The notes below the pieces were generated by a model. That model worked only from the letters and a program-made list of their open reading frames with translations, was not told the origin of the DNA and did not search any database. Of a stretch of 64,000 bases of DNA, positions 1 to 9,186 are shown one piece after another. Made by a program: the position numbers and the translations under genes. The stretch's first letter is position 1; every line of letters starts with the position of its first letter. Source of the DNA: G963676095 sp963676095 (GTDB lineage Bacteria > Bacteroidota > Bacteroidia > Bacteroidales > Prolixibacteraceae); the NCBI GenBank assembly GCA_963676095.1, contig OY781040.1, positions 7,575,544 through 7,639,543 on the forward strand, read 5' to 3'.

Positions 1-3000
1 TCAACACACCCGTTGAGTTGCTGGACCGTTCCGTAGCAAATAGCCAGGCCCAGGCCATTTCTGGAGGAGTAATCCATATAGACATTCTTCTCCATGTTGT
101 TGAGGATGCTGTAGCGGTCGAATACTTTTGGAATTTCCTCTTTTGCAATTCCCGATCCGGTATTGTAAACCCGGATAACCAGGTTATTCTCTTCAACATT
201 AAAAGATATCCTGATATGGCCACCAACCGGAGTATATTTAAAAGCATTTGAGATCAGGTTCACCACGATTTTATTGAGGCTTGAAAGGCTCGTGTCCCAG
301 GTTAACCCGGCTGTAGCGTCAATGCTAAAATTGATATTGTTCCGTTCGATTGTATCCGAGAACGGGGCGCAGACCGACCTGATAAACCGGTTTATTTCAA
401 TATGTTCAGCCTGGTCGTCAGGACTGTTGAATTCTTCGCTCTTGCTAAAGCTGATAATTTCATGAACAAGCTCGTTTAGTTTACCGGCATTGGTTTGGAG
501 CATTCCTGCATATCGTTTGACATAGGCATCGGAATTCCCGTAAGACATGATCCGTTCGCAAGGGCCCTGCATTAATGTCAATGGCGTCAAAAATTCGTGG
601 GTAATGTTCGCAAAGAACTTCATTTTCGCATTGTACAGTTCTTCTTTGTTTTTTTCAACAACGGACCGGTTAAAATTTTCACGTCTTTGTTTTGCTTTTC
701 TTTTGACCAGTAGAAAAATAGTGGCCAAAGCAAGAAGGATGAAGAGGGAGTACACGGTCAGTGCCGCTCCTGAAAGGTACCAGGGCGGCAGGATTACAAT
801 TGGTAATGAACTAAGCTGAGACTCCGCATCAAAAACATCGTTCCTGAATTTGACTTCCAGGGTGTAATGTCCGTAAGGGAGTGCCGTAAAACGGGCTTCG
901 TTAAGGCCGTTGGCGCTTACCCAGTCGTTATTATAGTTTTTTAGCCGGTAAGAGTACTGCATGTCTGTACCGTACATGTAATCAATAGCAACAAAAGATA
1001 CCGAGAACGTATTTTGTTTAGAACCCAATTCCAGGTGCTGATCATCCCGGTCCCCTTTCAGGTAATTGTTAAGGTTTCTGTTTATTCCGTTAAGTTTCAG
1101 TCCTGTAAAGTGAATAGGCGAATCGAGGACCTGCATTTCCGGGATACCGGGTTCTATCCAGACAATACCGTCAACACCTCCGAAAAAGATCCGGTGCGTA
1201 TAAGGGCATGTATAATCGGCGTTATCGCTGAATTCAATAACATCTAGCCCGGTATGCTTATAATACTTGTAAAACATGTTGTTGAACGGGTTGTACTTTT
1301 CAATGCCCCGGTTCGTCCCCATCCAAAGACAGCCCTTTTCGTCTTCCTGCATCCCATGGATCATTTCCTTCATTCCCGTCCGGTATTTGTTCGGAAGTTC
1401 ATCAAGTTTTGTCCCGTCTCCGCTCAATTTCAACAGCCCGGCGCACGATCCGAAATAAAAATGTGATGATTTACTGTGACAGTAGGTCAGAATATCATCG
1501 GTCGATGAATTGAATTTTTTCCCTGATGTAACAAATTCATAGCTTTCATCGCTCATTTTTAAACGGATGACACCATCGCCACGACTTCCGATCCACAAAT
1601 AGCCGTCATCGTCCTTATACATCGCGAACAGGTCGTTAACTGTTTTATCGTTACGCTTAAAGAAAAAAGTTTTTATAGCCTTTATTTTAATTTGTTCCTT
1701 CTCTTTCCGTATGGTAACCTTTAGTAATCCGTACCCGGATGTCGCCATCCAGACAGTACTGTCATTTTGTTCTGCAATTGAGTGTACCCGTCTGATGGGA
1801 GTTGTGGTCGAATTCGGAAGCGTGAATATTCTTTTATCTTTAAGCGAAAAATAAGAAAGTCCGGGCCCTTCGGTCCCAAGCCAGACAACCGGATAATAAT
1901 TACTGCCGGCAATAGCAAACACCTGATTATTGGATAACCCATCCCTGGTCGTATAATATTTTACATTTGAAGCAGGTATATTTTCGACACTTGCCCTGTC
2001 ATAATCGCTGATCAACAACAACCCGTCCCCTTTGGTCCCTACCCACAACGTATTATTCTTATCTGTAAAAATACAACGTACCGGCTTATTAACGGGAATG
2101 GGTAATGAGGCCGAAGAAATAGTATTAAAAATAGAGGCTTTATTGTTGTAGGCCCCAAGTCCCTGCCCGTCGAACCCGATCCAAACGATGTCCTGTTTCC
2201 TGTCCTTTTTCAGGCAAAAAACCCCGGAATTCATATCCAGAAATTCTTCACTGTACTTTAGGGAAGAGACTAATTTCAAAACACCATTGCTCTTGAACGA
2301 AATGACAAGGTCATCGTGATAACTGATAATTGAAGAAATCAGACCATATTTTTTGATCAGTCCGCTGATATTACGGATATAACTGCTGCGCTCCCTGTCA
2401 ATATCATAGGAATACAGGTCACCCGTGCTATTTACATAGAAAATTATTCCGTTTTCTTCGAAAGCCGAGACAATTCTGTTATCTCCCAAATGAACCTCAC
2501 TGACTTGCAGAACTGGCTGTTGGGTCGCATTGCTAAAATCAGCAGAAATTTTGATTTTATAAATTTTAGAATAGCCTGCAAATATCCAAAGCACATCATT
2601 TTGATCGAAAAATGAAGCGACAACACTGGTTGGGGCTATTTCAGGAGAGGGGATGTCGCGAAATACTCTCTTGATCCTGTCATATACAGAGATATAGCCT
2701 TTCCGGGCTATCAGGCAAGTCAGGCCTTTATTATTGGCAGACAAATTATACGGGAAGCGGTAATTGGGATAATATTCAACGACTTTTTGTTGTTTTATCG
2801 AGAACTTGTTAAGCCCAATGTAAGTCGACAACCACAAACAACTGTCTCCTGCTCCCTGGATGTTCTCGATGATGTTGCTCGACTGTATGCTATCGTTGGA
2901 TTCGTCCAGGCCATATGTACGGATATACTTGCCGTCGTAACGGTTAAGTCCGTTGTATGTTCCCACCCATAAAAAGCCATTGTTGTCCTGATACAGGGAT

Positions 3001-3125
3001 AAGACCGCGCTGTTTGACAAGCCGTCCCTGCTGTCTATTCGCCGGATGTGATACGGAAGCGTGTAAGCTGCAAGACTGTGAACGACGAATAAAACAACAA
3101 TAAAAGTCTTCTCCTTCAACAACAT
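1..3125 (-). CDS. Hybrid two-component sensor histidine kinase, 3' end beyond window
   Basis: The minus strand is open from an ATG at 3125 to the left edge. The translation starts with a signal peptide (MLLKEKTFIVVLFVVHSLAA), then beta-propeller Reg_prop repeats (for example NGFLWVGTYNGLNRYDGKY), a Y_Y_Y domain just before a transmembrane helix near 705-770, an H-box FFANITHEFLTPL near 595-630, an N-box (NLISNAFKYTP) and a G-box region ending at the edge. This is the hybrid two-component architecture of Bacteroidota: one protein senses a periplasmic ligand, often an oligosaccharide, and normally ends in receiver and AraC-type DNA-binding domains. Those last parts would lie left of the window. 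The out-of-frame ATG slightly upstream is not used. The ligand is unknown, and no polysaccharide-utilisation genes lie beside it here. Confidence 0.9.
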   Translation of the reverse strand, partial: MLLKEKTFIVVLFVVHSLAAYTLPYHIRRIDSRDGLSNSAVLSLYQDNNGFLWVGTYNGLNRYDGKYIRTYGLDESNDSIQSSNIIENIQGAGDSCLWLSTYIGLNKFSIKQQKVVEYYPNYRFPYNLSANNKGLTCLIARKGYISVYDRIKRVFRDIPSPEIAPTSVVASFFDQNDVLWIFAGYSKIYKIKISADFSNATQQPVLQVSEVHLGDNRIVSAFEENGIIFYVNSTGDLYSYDIDRERSSYIRNISGLIKKYGLISSIISYHDDLVISFKSNGVLKLVSSLKYSEEFLDMNSGVFCLKKDRKQDIVWIGFDGQGLGAYNNKASIFNTISSASLPIPVNKPVRCIFTDKNNTLWVGTKGDGLLLISDYDRASVENIPASNVKYYTTRDGLSNNQVFAIAGSNYYPVVWLGTEGPGLSYFSLKDKRIFTLPNSTTTPIRRVHSIAEQNDSTVWMATSGYGLLKVTIRKEKEQIKIKAIKTFFFKRNDKTVNDLFAMYKDDDGYLWIGSRGDGVIRLKMSDESYEFVTSGKKFNSSTDDILTYCHSKSSHFYFGSCAGLLKLSGDGTKLDELPNKYRTGMKEMIHGMQEDEKGCLWMGTNRGIEKYNPFNNMFYKYYKHTGLDVIEFSDNADYTCPYTHRIFFGGVDGIVWIEPGIPEMQVLDSPIHFTGLKLNGINRNLNNYLKGDRDDQHLELGSKQNTFSVSFVAIDYMYGTDMQYSYRLKNYNNDWVSANGLNEARFTALPYGHYTLEVKFRNDVFDAESQLSSLPIVILPPWYLSGAALTVYSLFILLALATIFLLVKRKAKQRRENFNRSVVEKNKEELYNAKMKFFANITHEFLTPLTLMQGPCERIMSYGNSDAYVKRYAGMLQTNAGKLNELVHEIISFSKSEEFNSPDDQAEHIEINRFIRSVCAPFSDTIERNNINFSIDATAGLTWDTSLSSLNKIVVNLISNAFKYTPVGGHIRISFNVEENNLVIRVYNTGSGIAKEEIPKVFDRYSILNNMEKNVYMDYSSRNGLGLAICYGTVQQLNGCV

Positions 3126-3381
3126 AAAGCATCTGTTTTATCCGGTTAATTTTTCGCCAGGTCCGAAAATATTCGTCAGAAACAAATTATTTAATTTACT
3201 ATAATTCCCGTGCCATAAATATAAGAAATAAAACAAGATTTAATTATTGCAAACCAATGCGGAGCGGTTGCAGGATATTCGTATTAAACGTCTGAAAAAA
3301 GACCCGGGTGTAAGGGAATTCCCCAGGAGAAAATTATCGAATATTTTATTCATTTACTGATTATCCGGATGATTTATTTTT

Positions 3382-3389
3382 TACTTTTG
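3382..3389 (+). promoter_or_regulatory. Bacteroidota-type -7 box before lipoprotein gene
   Basis: TACTTTTG matches the Bacteroidota -7 consensus TAnnTTTG, 33 bases before the start of the lipoprotein gene. No convincing TTG -33 element was found at the usual distance, so this is a half match. Confidence 0.4.
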
Positions 3390-3422
3390 GTTATAAACTA
3401 AAACTTTAAACCCAAAAACACA

Positions 3423-3839
3423 ATGAAAAAAATTGTTCTTTCCCTATGCTTTGTTTCACTGATTAGCCTTTTCTTCTCTTGTAGTGACAAGGAAGATCCG
3501 GATGGGAAATGGGACGACAACATCAAATTATCGACAAAATCCGCTGAGTTTAGTGCTGATGCCGATTCGATAACGATTACAACAAAAGGTACTGGTTGGT
3601 GGATTAATTACATTACAGTTAATTCAAAGACTTATTATTATGATAATGAAGATGCTGACCTTGCCGGCTTATACAACTATTCTTTTCAGGGGGATGGCGT
3701 TGTGGTCGAACGCCGGGATACGACCAGGCTCTTTATAAAGGCTGACGCTAATTCGTCTAGTACAGAGAAGGTAATAACTGTTTCACTTGAAGCAGGAGAC
3801 TATTTTGACGATGTCAAAATTACTCAGGCAGCACAATAA
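3423..3839 (+). CDS. BACON-like surface lipoprotein, 138 aa
   Basis: The N-terminus is a lipoprotein signal (hydrophobic stretch then SLFFSCSD, lipidation Cys at residue 20), so the mature protein is likely tethered to the outer membrane. The rest, about 115 residues, is predicted beta-rich: a strand pattern (KLSTKSAEFSADADSITITT) followed by a tryptophan pair (GTGWWINYI) and a C-terminal VSLEAGDYFDDVKITQ, as in BACON/Ig-like domains of Bacteroidota lipoproteins. BACON domains are thought to contact carbohydrate or mucin; that role is inferred only. It is a single gene, divergent from the sensor kinase, with a TAnnTTTG box upstream. Confidence 0.7.
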   Translation: MKKIVLSLCFVSLISLFFSCSDKEDPDGKWDDNIKLSTKSAEFSADADSITITTKGTGWWINYITVNSKTYYYDNEDADLAGLYNYSFQGDGVVVERRDTTRLFIKADANSSSTEKVITVSLEAGDYFDDVKITQAAQ

Positions 3840-4082
3840 AAAATATTCTAACACACTTTATTTAATTTACCAGTACTAAAGGGGGGGTGACCATTCCCGG
3901 TTGCCTGTCCCCTTTTTTATTTTCTTAAAAAATGTAAAAATTGATCCTTCCGATTAAACCTAAATCTTAAGTTCTTGTCTAAACAAAACAACGAAGCGAT
4001 GAAACGATCCACAGCAAATTTTCTGGAATTTTATTAATCCTGAGAAAATCAGGAGGCAATTTAAAAATTAAAAAATAAAGCA

Positions 4083-4682
4083 ATGAAAGTTACATCGTTT
4101 TTTTCAGTACTGGCACTGACATTATGCCTTACAACAACAAGTTTTGCTCAAAAACAGAACGACGACAAAAAAATGCCTCCCAAACCGGAGCAAACCGCCG
4201 ATAAAGGGATGCCATGCATGGATAAAGGAATGCCATGCGGAAAGCAGGAAAATCTGTTTACAGACGAACAAAAAGAAGCTTTCAAAACGATCAGGTTGGA
4301 GAGCATGAAAGAGTCAAGACCGTTAGAGGACCAGCTAAGAGAATTGAGGACTCATCAACAGACTCTCATGCATGCAGACAAACCTGACCTGAATGCTATC
4401 AATGCCAACATTGACAAGATAAGTGATATCGAGAACCAGCTGGCAAAGATAAAGGCTAAAGCCCGCGTGGAGATGATGTCAAAACTGACTGACGAACAAA
4501 AAATGCAAATGCCGCATTTCCCCGGCATGGATGGACCTGGTATGATGAGACAGGAAGGACCGGGAATGAAAGGCCCCAAAGGACCCGACATGAAAGACAT
4601 GAGAATGTCCATGAATCCTGATTTTGACCAGCAGGCCCCCCTACCCTTTCCGGATTGGATGGACACAGATGATTTGATCTAG
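4083..4682 (+). CDS. Spy/CpxP-like periplasmic protein, 199 aa
   Basis: A signal peptide ends at TTSFAQ. Residues 60-145 are highly charged and helical, with two LTDEQ-type motifs (LFTDEQKEAFKTI and SKLTDEQKMQM), the pattern of the Spy/CpxP/heavy-metal-resistance family of periplasmic stress chaperones. Unlike the family core, the protein has Met/Cys-rich repeats near the N-terminus (KGMPCMDKGMPC) and a Gly-Pro-Met-rich tail of about 50 residues (GPGMMRQEGPGM, GPGMKGPKGP). Both could bind soft metals such as copper, but that is inference. It stands alone, between the lipoprotein gene and a block of pseudogenes. Confidence 0.65.
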   Translation: MKVTSFFSVLALTLCLTTTSFAQKQNDDKKMPPKPEQTADKGMPCMDKGMPCGKQENLFTDEQKEAFKTIRLESMKESRPLEDQLRELRTHQQTLMHADKPDLNAINANIDKISDIENQLAKIKAKARVEMMSKLTDEQKMQMPHFPGMDGPGMMRQEGPGMKGPKGPDMKDMRMSMNPDFDQQAPLPFPDWMDTDDLI

Positions 4683-4773
4683 GTCAGAAATCTTATTTTA
4701 TACTATAAATATTGCAAAGATGAGGGGCTGTACCTAATTTAGGGCAGCCCTTTTATCTATGGCAGGAATATTT

Positions 4774-4995
4774 TCAGGTTGTCAATTTGCCCGTAGCACT
4801 TTCATAATCGGTATATCCCTTTTCACCTCCCGTATAAAAGGTTGATGTGTCGGGTTCGGTCAGTGCAATATTCTGATCGAAACGCTCTACCAAATCAGGA
4901 TTTGCGATGAAATACCGCCCGTAAAAAATTAAGTCGCCTAAACCTGCGGCGATGGCTTCATTCCCTGTTTCCCCGGTAAATCCGGAATTAAGCAT
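4774..4995 (-). pseudogene. C-terminal remnant of an Old Yellow Enzyme-type ene-reductase
   Basis: The 73 residues match the end of an NADH:flavin oxidoreductase/alkene reductase: NSGFTGETGNEAIAAGLGD followed by IFYGRYFIANPDLVERF and a tail YTGGEKGYTDY. These are the FMN-phosphate-binding end of the TIM barrel. About 280 residues that should precede it are absent, so it cannot fold into an enzyme. It is the last of five remnants joined head to tail on the minus strand. Confidence 0.8.
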
Positions 4996-5028
4996 GAGTG
5001 TTCCTTTGTATAAGATCTATATGTTTAA

Positions 5029-5226
5029 TTAGTTGGCATTTCTGAATTCCCTGGGCGATTGCCCGGTTTTGGCTTTAAATATATTGGTAAAATGGGAAGG
5101 ATATTCGAAACCCAGGTCATAGGCAATTTCACTGATGGATTTTTCCGTACCCCACAACATTGATTTTGCTTTATCGATCAGTTTCAGATGATTTTGTATC
5201 AATATAAAATTGTGTATCACCTCCAA
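5029..5226 (-). pseudogene. AraC-family regulator remnant (second helix-turn-helix only)
   Basis: The segment encodes the last ~55 residues of an AraC/XylS DNA-binding domain (KSMLWGTEKSISEIAYDLGF then SHFTNIFKAKTGQSPREFR). The first HTH and the effector domain are missing. Its upstream end runs directly into the dehydrogenase remnant in another frame, with the join near 5190. A regulator beside oxidoreductase fragments suggests one ancestral AraC-controlled redox cluster that has collapsed. Confidence 0.8.
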
Positions 5227-5758
5227 TTACATAGCGCAGTCGATTTGTTTTATCAGTGGCTGCCTTGTAAATCGTATTCGCCACATCCTCGGGCGTCGCC
5301 TTGACCAGGTCCCTTTTGGGTATTTCATAACGATCAACTAATGAATCCATCATTGAATCATATTCCGGAATTTCATTTTTAATCGTATTCAACCCCTTGA
5401 AAAAATTTGTGCCTGCACCGCCCGGCTCGACTATTTTTACCCTAATATTCAAATCTGCCAACTCATAAGACAAGGCTTCTGAGAAACATTCCAAAGCAAA
5501 TTTTGAGCTTGCATATAAGCTGGTAAATGGTAGCCCGACCACTCCGGTCAGTGAAGAAACATTGATGATCGTACCTCCACCATTCTTTCTTAAATAAGGC
5601 AAAACAGCTTGTGTCATGCATCATTCCAAAACATTCACATCAAATTGATTTTGAATTTGCTCTTTGGTCGCTGATTCAAAGACGCCCATCAGTCCATATC
5701 CGGCATTGTTAACCAAAGCATTGATCGAGCCAAATTCATCAACACCGGCCTTTATTAC
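5171..5758 (-). pseudogene. Short-chain dehydrogenase remnant 2, with in-frame stop
   Basis: Frame-consistent translation gives VNNAGYGLMGVFE, then an in-frame TGA at 5621-5623, then MTQAVLPYLRKNGGGTIINV, SSLTGVVGLPFTSLYASSKF (catalytic S, Y and K of the SDR family visible) and a C-terminal region. The Rossmann GxxxGxG start is absent; upstream a TAA at 5759-5761 closes the frame. The 3' end overlaps the AraC remnant. Only the back three quarters survive, so the gene is dead. Confidence 0.8.
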
Positions 5759-5761
5759 TTA

Positions 5762-5940
5762 TATATTTCCCGGGTGAAACTCGCCCGTTAAGATCAATGG
5801 CAACATCTACGATCACTCTCCCGGGGATGGTTCATTTTTCTACAGCGCTGTATGCAGCATTGGCATCTTTCAATGAGAACGTTTCAGGGAAATAACCGAT
5901 TTCATACTGGCATATGTCCGCTACCGGGATTCGTAAACCG
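5762..5940 (-). pseudogene. C-terminal scrap of a zinc-type/quinone dehydrogenase
   Basis: About 55 residues (PVADICQYEIGYFPETFSL, then DANAAYSAVEK, stop, TIPGRVIVDVA) resemble the extreme C-terminus of medium-chain dehydrogenases, where an AxxAhxxle pattern is followed by GKiVl. A TGA at 5832-5834 interrupts it. It is sandwiched in frame between two SDR remnants; the left join is at the TAA 5759-5761 and the right join near 5940. The family call is weaker than for its neighbours. Confidence 0.5.
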
Positions 5941-6392
5941 GGTAAGCCCGTGGAAATATTCACAATACCCCCACCATTATTGATAAGCGGAAGTAATTGC
6001 TGGGTTAAAAAGAATACTCCTTTAAAATGGACATTCATGGGTTCATCAAATTGTTCAACTTTTGTTTCAGCAAACGATGGAATGACGAGTCCGAAACCAG
6101 CATTGTTTATCAAAAAATCGAGATGACCGGATCAGAATGAATTTTTCAAAGTTGTCTTCAATGAGGAAACAAAGGCCCCAAAGCCTGTTATATCTCCTGC
6201 ACTGAGCTGTAACGCTGCTGCTTGTCGATCTGACCGCTGAATTTCCGATACGACCGTTTGCGCTTTTTCTTTCTTTGAATTGTAAGTGACGATAACATCA
6301 ATCCCTCTTTGTGCAAGTTTTAAAGCCATATCCCGTCCCAGGCCGCGGCTTACGCCAGTTACCAGGGCAATTTTCTGTACTATTGTTTTCAT
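5941..6392 (-). pseudogene. Short-chain dehydrogenase remnant 1 (N-terminal half)
   Basis: The start at 6392 gives MKTIVQKIALVTGVSRGLGR, with the SDR cofactor motif TGxxxGxG. An in-frame TGA at 6132-6134 is followed in the same frame by GHLDFLINNAGFG (NNAG motif) and then GGGIVNISTG, after which SDR similarity stops and the zinc-type dehydrogenase scrap begins. The catalytic Tyr/Lys half is missing. The downstream remnant is not its other half, because that copy has its own NNAG motif. Confidence 0.8.
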
Positions 6393-6419
6393 GTCTATAA
6401 TCTTTAATTTATGCTGCAA

Positions 6420-6872
6420 CAGAGTGCCAAGGATTTTGCCGCTCGGAACTGCACAATTTTAAGCAGCTGATTGGTGCTGGATACGATATAGAAAGAGTCG
6501 AGTATATCCTAGGGAATGGGAACCGTTGTGTTTACAAGATATTCGGGTTCTGTTTATAATTGCCACTAACTCGGTTGTCTGCCTCAGCCAAAAAAATACC
6601 TGATGCGTTTCAGTTTTTCCTCCAATTTACGACAAACCAGAATAAATTACATTAATCTTAGAAAGAATAATTCTGAGTTTTACCAAGTTCATGGCTTTTA
6701 AAGTGAACCCGTAGATTACTGAATACTGCAATATAAAATTATTTATGACAATTTTTGGAATATAGCCAATTGTTTTATTACCAACCTGCTATATTTTTCA
6801 GTGTCATTATCCCAAGCTGGATATTTCCCAACTTGCATTCAAGAAACACAATGCCTCCCAGAAGCCAGAAAA
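6420..6872. other. Gene-free stretch holding one copy of a dispersed repeat
   Basis: No supportable coding frame was found on either strand. The only recognisable content is the repeat at 6621-6710, listed separately. Confidence 0.5.
6621..6710 (+). repeat. Dispersed ~90-bp repeat, copy A
   Basis: The block shares long matching runs with 18579-18665, notably CAATTTACG, AATAATTCTGA, TTACCAA and GGCTTTTAAAGTGAACC, in the same order and spacing. It lies upstream of the dehydrogenase remnants; copy B lies beyond the stop of the Fic gene. Function unknown; it may be the end of a lost mobile element or a regulatory relic. Confidence 0.6.
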
Positions 6873-6919
6873 TCACAGTGGTAACCGTGAGTAACGATAA
6901 GACCCATTCAATGTTTTCT

Positions 6920-7177
6920 TTAAAGACGTAGGTACAAGCATGAAAAAAGATACGAGCATCCCACCATTAATAAACCGTAAGCCAAGGATAACTGGGTAAT
7001 TAATTCGATCGTTCCTCCAATAATAAAAGACCATGCCATTACACGAAATAATTTTTCGTGGTTCAGGTAATAAATTTTGATTGACCATCCACATCTCATA
7101 GCAATACTTTTATACATAATTGCTATGAAACCAGCGATAATCGCTGAAAGTGAAGAAAAAATAAAACTATTTACCAT
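6920..7177 (-). CDS. Small membrane protein, 85 aa, unknown
   Basis: It has two to three hydrophobic segments (FIFSSLSAIIAGFIAIMY; WSFIIGGTIELITQLSLAY; LLMVGCSYLFSCLYL). An overlapping frame (6873-7094) gives an alternative, less hydrophobic reading, so a frameshift or truncation is possible. I recognise no family. It faces the pseudogene block and may itself be decaying. Confidence 0.4.
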   Translation of the reverse strand: MVNSFIFSSLSAIIAGFIAIMYKSIAMRCGWSIKIYYLNHEKLFRVMAWSFIIGGTIELITQLSLAYGLLMVGCSYLFSCLYLRL

Positions 7178-7565
7178 TGTATCAAATAGATTTTAAGACT
7201 GTTCCGGAATAACCCGATAAAGTGAAAAGAAATACGTTGGGAACACAATTAAAAAACCTATTCAAATCCATGATCTACAGATGTTCAAATTTTGAATTGA
7301 GTGCACCCAAGCGGAGAAATATCGAACTTGTTGCTTAAAGATTATGACGCTGTGACGAAGTTTATTAGTACTGATACGCAAAAAAGAAAATTCAAATTAT
7401 GAATTAGTTAAGACATAATCGATTTAACTACGAACTCACTATTTAATCACACAACTGGTAGTTTTTAAAACGGATTTACCAGTTTGATTTGCTGCCCATA
7501 GTGATTGTATTTTATTTTGTTTAGAAGTACTCTGATTCAATTGAGTATATATTGCATTCTTTAAG
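7178..7565. other. AT-rich gene-free stretch before hipBA
   Basis: No coding sequence or clear repeat was found; it leads into the hipBA promoter region at 7566. Confidence 0.4.
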
Positions 7566-7614
7566 TGTTGTTTATTTAATACATTTAGTTTATATTTGTT
7601 GATAATAAACAACA
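7566..7614 (+). promoter_or_regulatory. hipBA promoter framed by an 11-bp inverted repeat (operator)
   Basis: A -33 TTG at 7568-7570 and a -7 box TATATTTG at 7591-7598 are 20 bases apart, matching the Bacteroidota consensus. TGTTGTTTATT (7566-7576) and its exact reverse complement AATAAACAACA (7604-7614) flank the promoter, one arm over the -33 and one just downstream of the -7. This fits autorepression by the HTH protein encoded 5 bases further on. Binding is inferred. Confidence 0.6.
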
Positions 7615-7618
7615 AGTC

Positions 7619-7912
7619 ATGCAATCTAAAAAGCAAACACTACTCCCAAAGTTCCAAAAGATATTTGAACAAATAGGTGAAAATATTAAGTTAGCCAGAA
7701 AACGGCGGAACCTAACGACCATACAAGTAGCGGAACGGGCTGGTATTGACCGTTCTACATTATACCACATTGAAAAAGGAAATCCCAGCGTTTCGCTGGG
7801 TTCATATTTTAATGTACTTAGGGTATTGGGACTTCAGGATGACTTCTTGAAACTGGCTGCCGACGACGAATTTGGAAGAAGATTGCAGGATTTAAAATTG
7901 ATTGGGAAATAA
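7619..7912 (+). CDS. hipB: HipB-like XRE antitoxin, 97 aa
   Basis: Residues 18-75 form an XRE helix-turn-helix (IGENIKLARKRRNLTTIQVA, then ERAGIDRSTLYHIEKG). In HipBA modules this protein binds the operator as a dimer and holds the HipA kinase inactive. It is followed 3 bases later by hipA, so the two are co-transcribed. The start is supported by the consensus promoter and the operator-like repeat directly upstream. Assignment rests on the HTH plus the adjacent HipA. Confidence 0.85.
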   Translation: MQSKKQTLLPKFQKIFEQIGENIKLARKRRNLTTIQVAERAGIDRSTLYHIEKGNPSVSLGSYFNVLRVLGLQDDFLKLAADDEFGRRLQDLKLIGK

Positions 7913-7915
7913 ATC

Positions 7916-9163
7916 ATGGCAGACAAAACAGATATATGGGTATATGCTGATTGGAAAGGTATGCCATCTCCAAAATGTATAGGAATATTGTCAGCTCAAC
8001 AGGCTAAAGGAAGGAAAGCTTTTAGTTTTTCTTATGATGCGAACTGGATCAGCTCTCAGGAACAATTGCTGCTTGACCCGGATATTGCCTGGTATAGTGG
8101 GCAACAATATCCCAATGGAAAGGAAAATTTTGGAGTCTTTCTGGATTCTATGCCCGACACATGGGGCAGAACACTATTGAAACGGCGGGCAGCATTAAAT
8201 GCAAAAGAGCTGGGCAAGCCAACACCTGTATTGTATGATATTGATTTTCTTTTAGGGGTACATGATTTAAACCGTATGGGAGCTCTACGGTTTAAAAGAG
8301 AACCCGATGGAGATTTTCTGGACAACGATCCTGTTTCGCCCACTCCGCCTTGGGCAAGTATCCGGGAACTACAGCATGGGGCAAAACTGGTTGAATCCAA
8401 TGAAGATACAGTTGAAGTAAGAAAATGGCTTGCCATGCTGATGGCTCCGGGTTCTTCACTCGGAGGAGCCAGGCCAAAAGCTAATATTCTGGATGAATAT
8501 GGTCATCCCTGGATTGCCAAATTTCCATCAAAAAATGATACCATAGACAAAGGGGCCTGGGAATATCTGGCATATCGTCTCGCTGTTGATTCCGGCATCA
8601 ATATGGCTGAATCCCGGCTGGAACATATCGCCGGTCCTTATCACACTTTTTTCACCAAACGATTTGACAGGGAAAGGCAAAACCGGATTCATTTTGCTTC
8701 AGCTATGACGATGACCGGGAAAAACGAAGAACTCATCCGTGATGAGATGCCTTCTTACCTGAATATCGTAGAATTCATTCAGTTTTCTGGAATACAGATA
8801 GAAGAGGATTTACTCCAGCTATGGAGACGAATAGTTTTCAATATACTAATTTCCAATACCGATGATCATCTGAGAAATCATGGCTTTATACTCACTAACA
8901 AGGGCTGGCGTTTATCTCCGGCTTTTGATATTAATCCCTCAATCGACAAAGTTGGATTGGCATTGAACATTGATATGGATAACAATTCGCCGGATATTGA
9001 CCTTGTAAAAAGTGTTGGGGTCTATTTCAGGTTAGGGAAAAAAGAAATGGACAATATAATTGATGAAGTGAAATCTGGAATATCCGGATGGAAGAAAATA
9101 GCGACTGAGATAGGAATACCTCGAAACGAGCAAATGCTAATGGCTGCTGCGTTTAAAGTTTAA
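7916..9163 (+). CDS. hipA: HipA-type serine/threonine kinase toxin, 415 aa
   Basis: HipA kinases phosphorylate a tRNA-charging target (glutamyl-tRNA synthetase in E. coli), slowing growth. Family landmarks are present in order: MGALRF (HipA N-terminal domain end), SSLGGARPKANI (ATP/regulatory loop), WIAKFPS (nucleotide-binding lysine), TKRFDR, ISNTDDHLRNHGF (catalytic Asp with HLRN loop) and LSPAFDINPS (Mg-binding Asp). Length is typical (E. coli HipA 440). All key residues look intact, so the toxin is probably active. It forms an operon with hipB; the primase-helicase gene begins 23 bases later and may be read from the same promoter. Confidence 0.92.
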   Translation: MADKTDIWVYADWKGMPSPKCIGILSAQQAKGRKAFSFSYDANWISSQEQLLLDPDIAWYSGQQYPNGKENFGVFLDSMPDTWGRTLLKRRAALNAKELGKPTPVLYDIDFLLGVHDLNRMGALRFKREPDGDFLDNDPVSPTPPWASIRELQHGAKLVESNEDTVEVRKWLAMLMAPGSSLGGARPKANILDEYGHPWIAKFPSKNDTIDKGAWEYLAYRLAVDSGINMAESRLEHIAGPYHTFFTKRFDRERQNRIHFASAMTMTGKNEELIRDEMPSYLNIVEFIQFSGIQIEEDLLQLWRRIVFNILISNTDDHLRNHGFILTNKGWRLSPAFDINPSIDKVGLALNIDMDNNSPDIDLVKSVGVYFRLGKKEMDNIIDEVKSGISGWKKIATEIGIPRNEQMLMAAAFKV

Positions 9164-9186
9164 GGAATTGTTGTTTCAACAAACAA

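Noticed and set aside
5621..6134. Recoding of TGA as tryptophan in the dehydrogenase remnants
   Set aside because: Three TGA codons could be read as Trp, but fragments are also truncated and a TAA is present; neighbouring genes use TGA as stop. Decay explains it.
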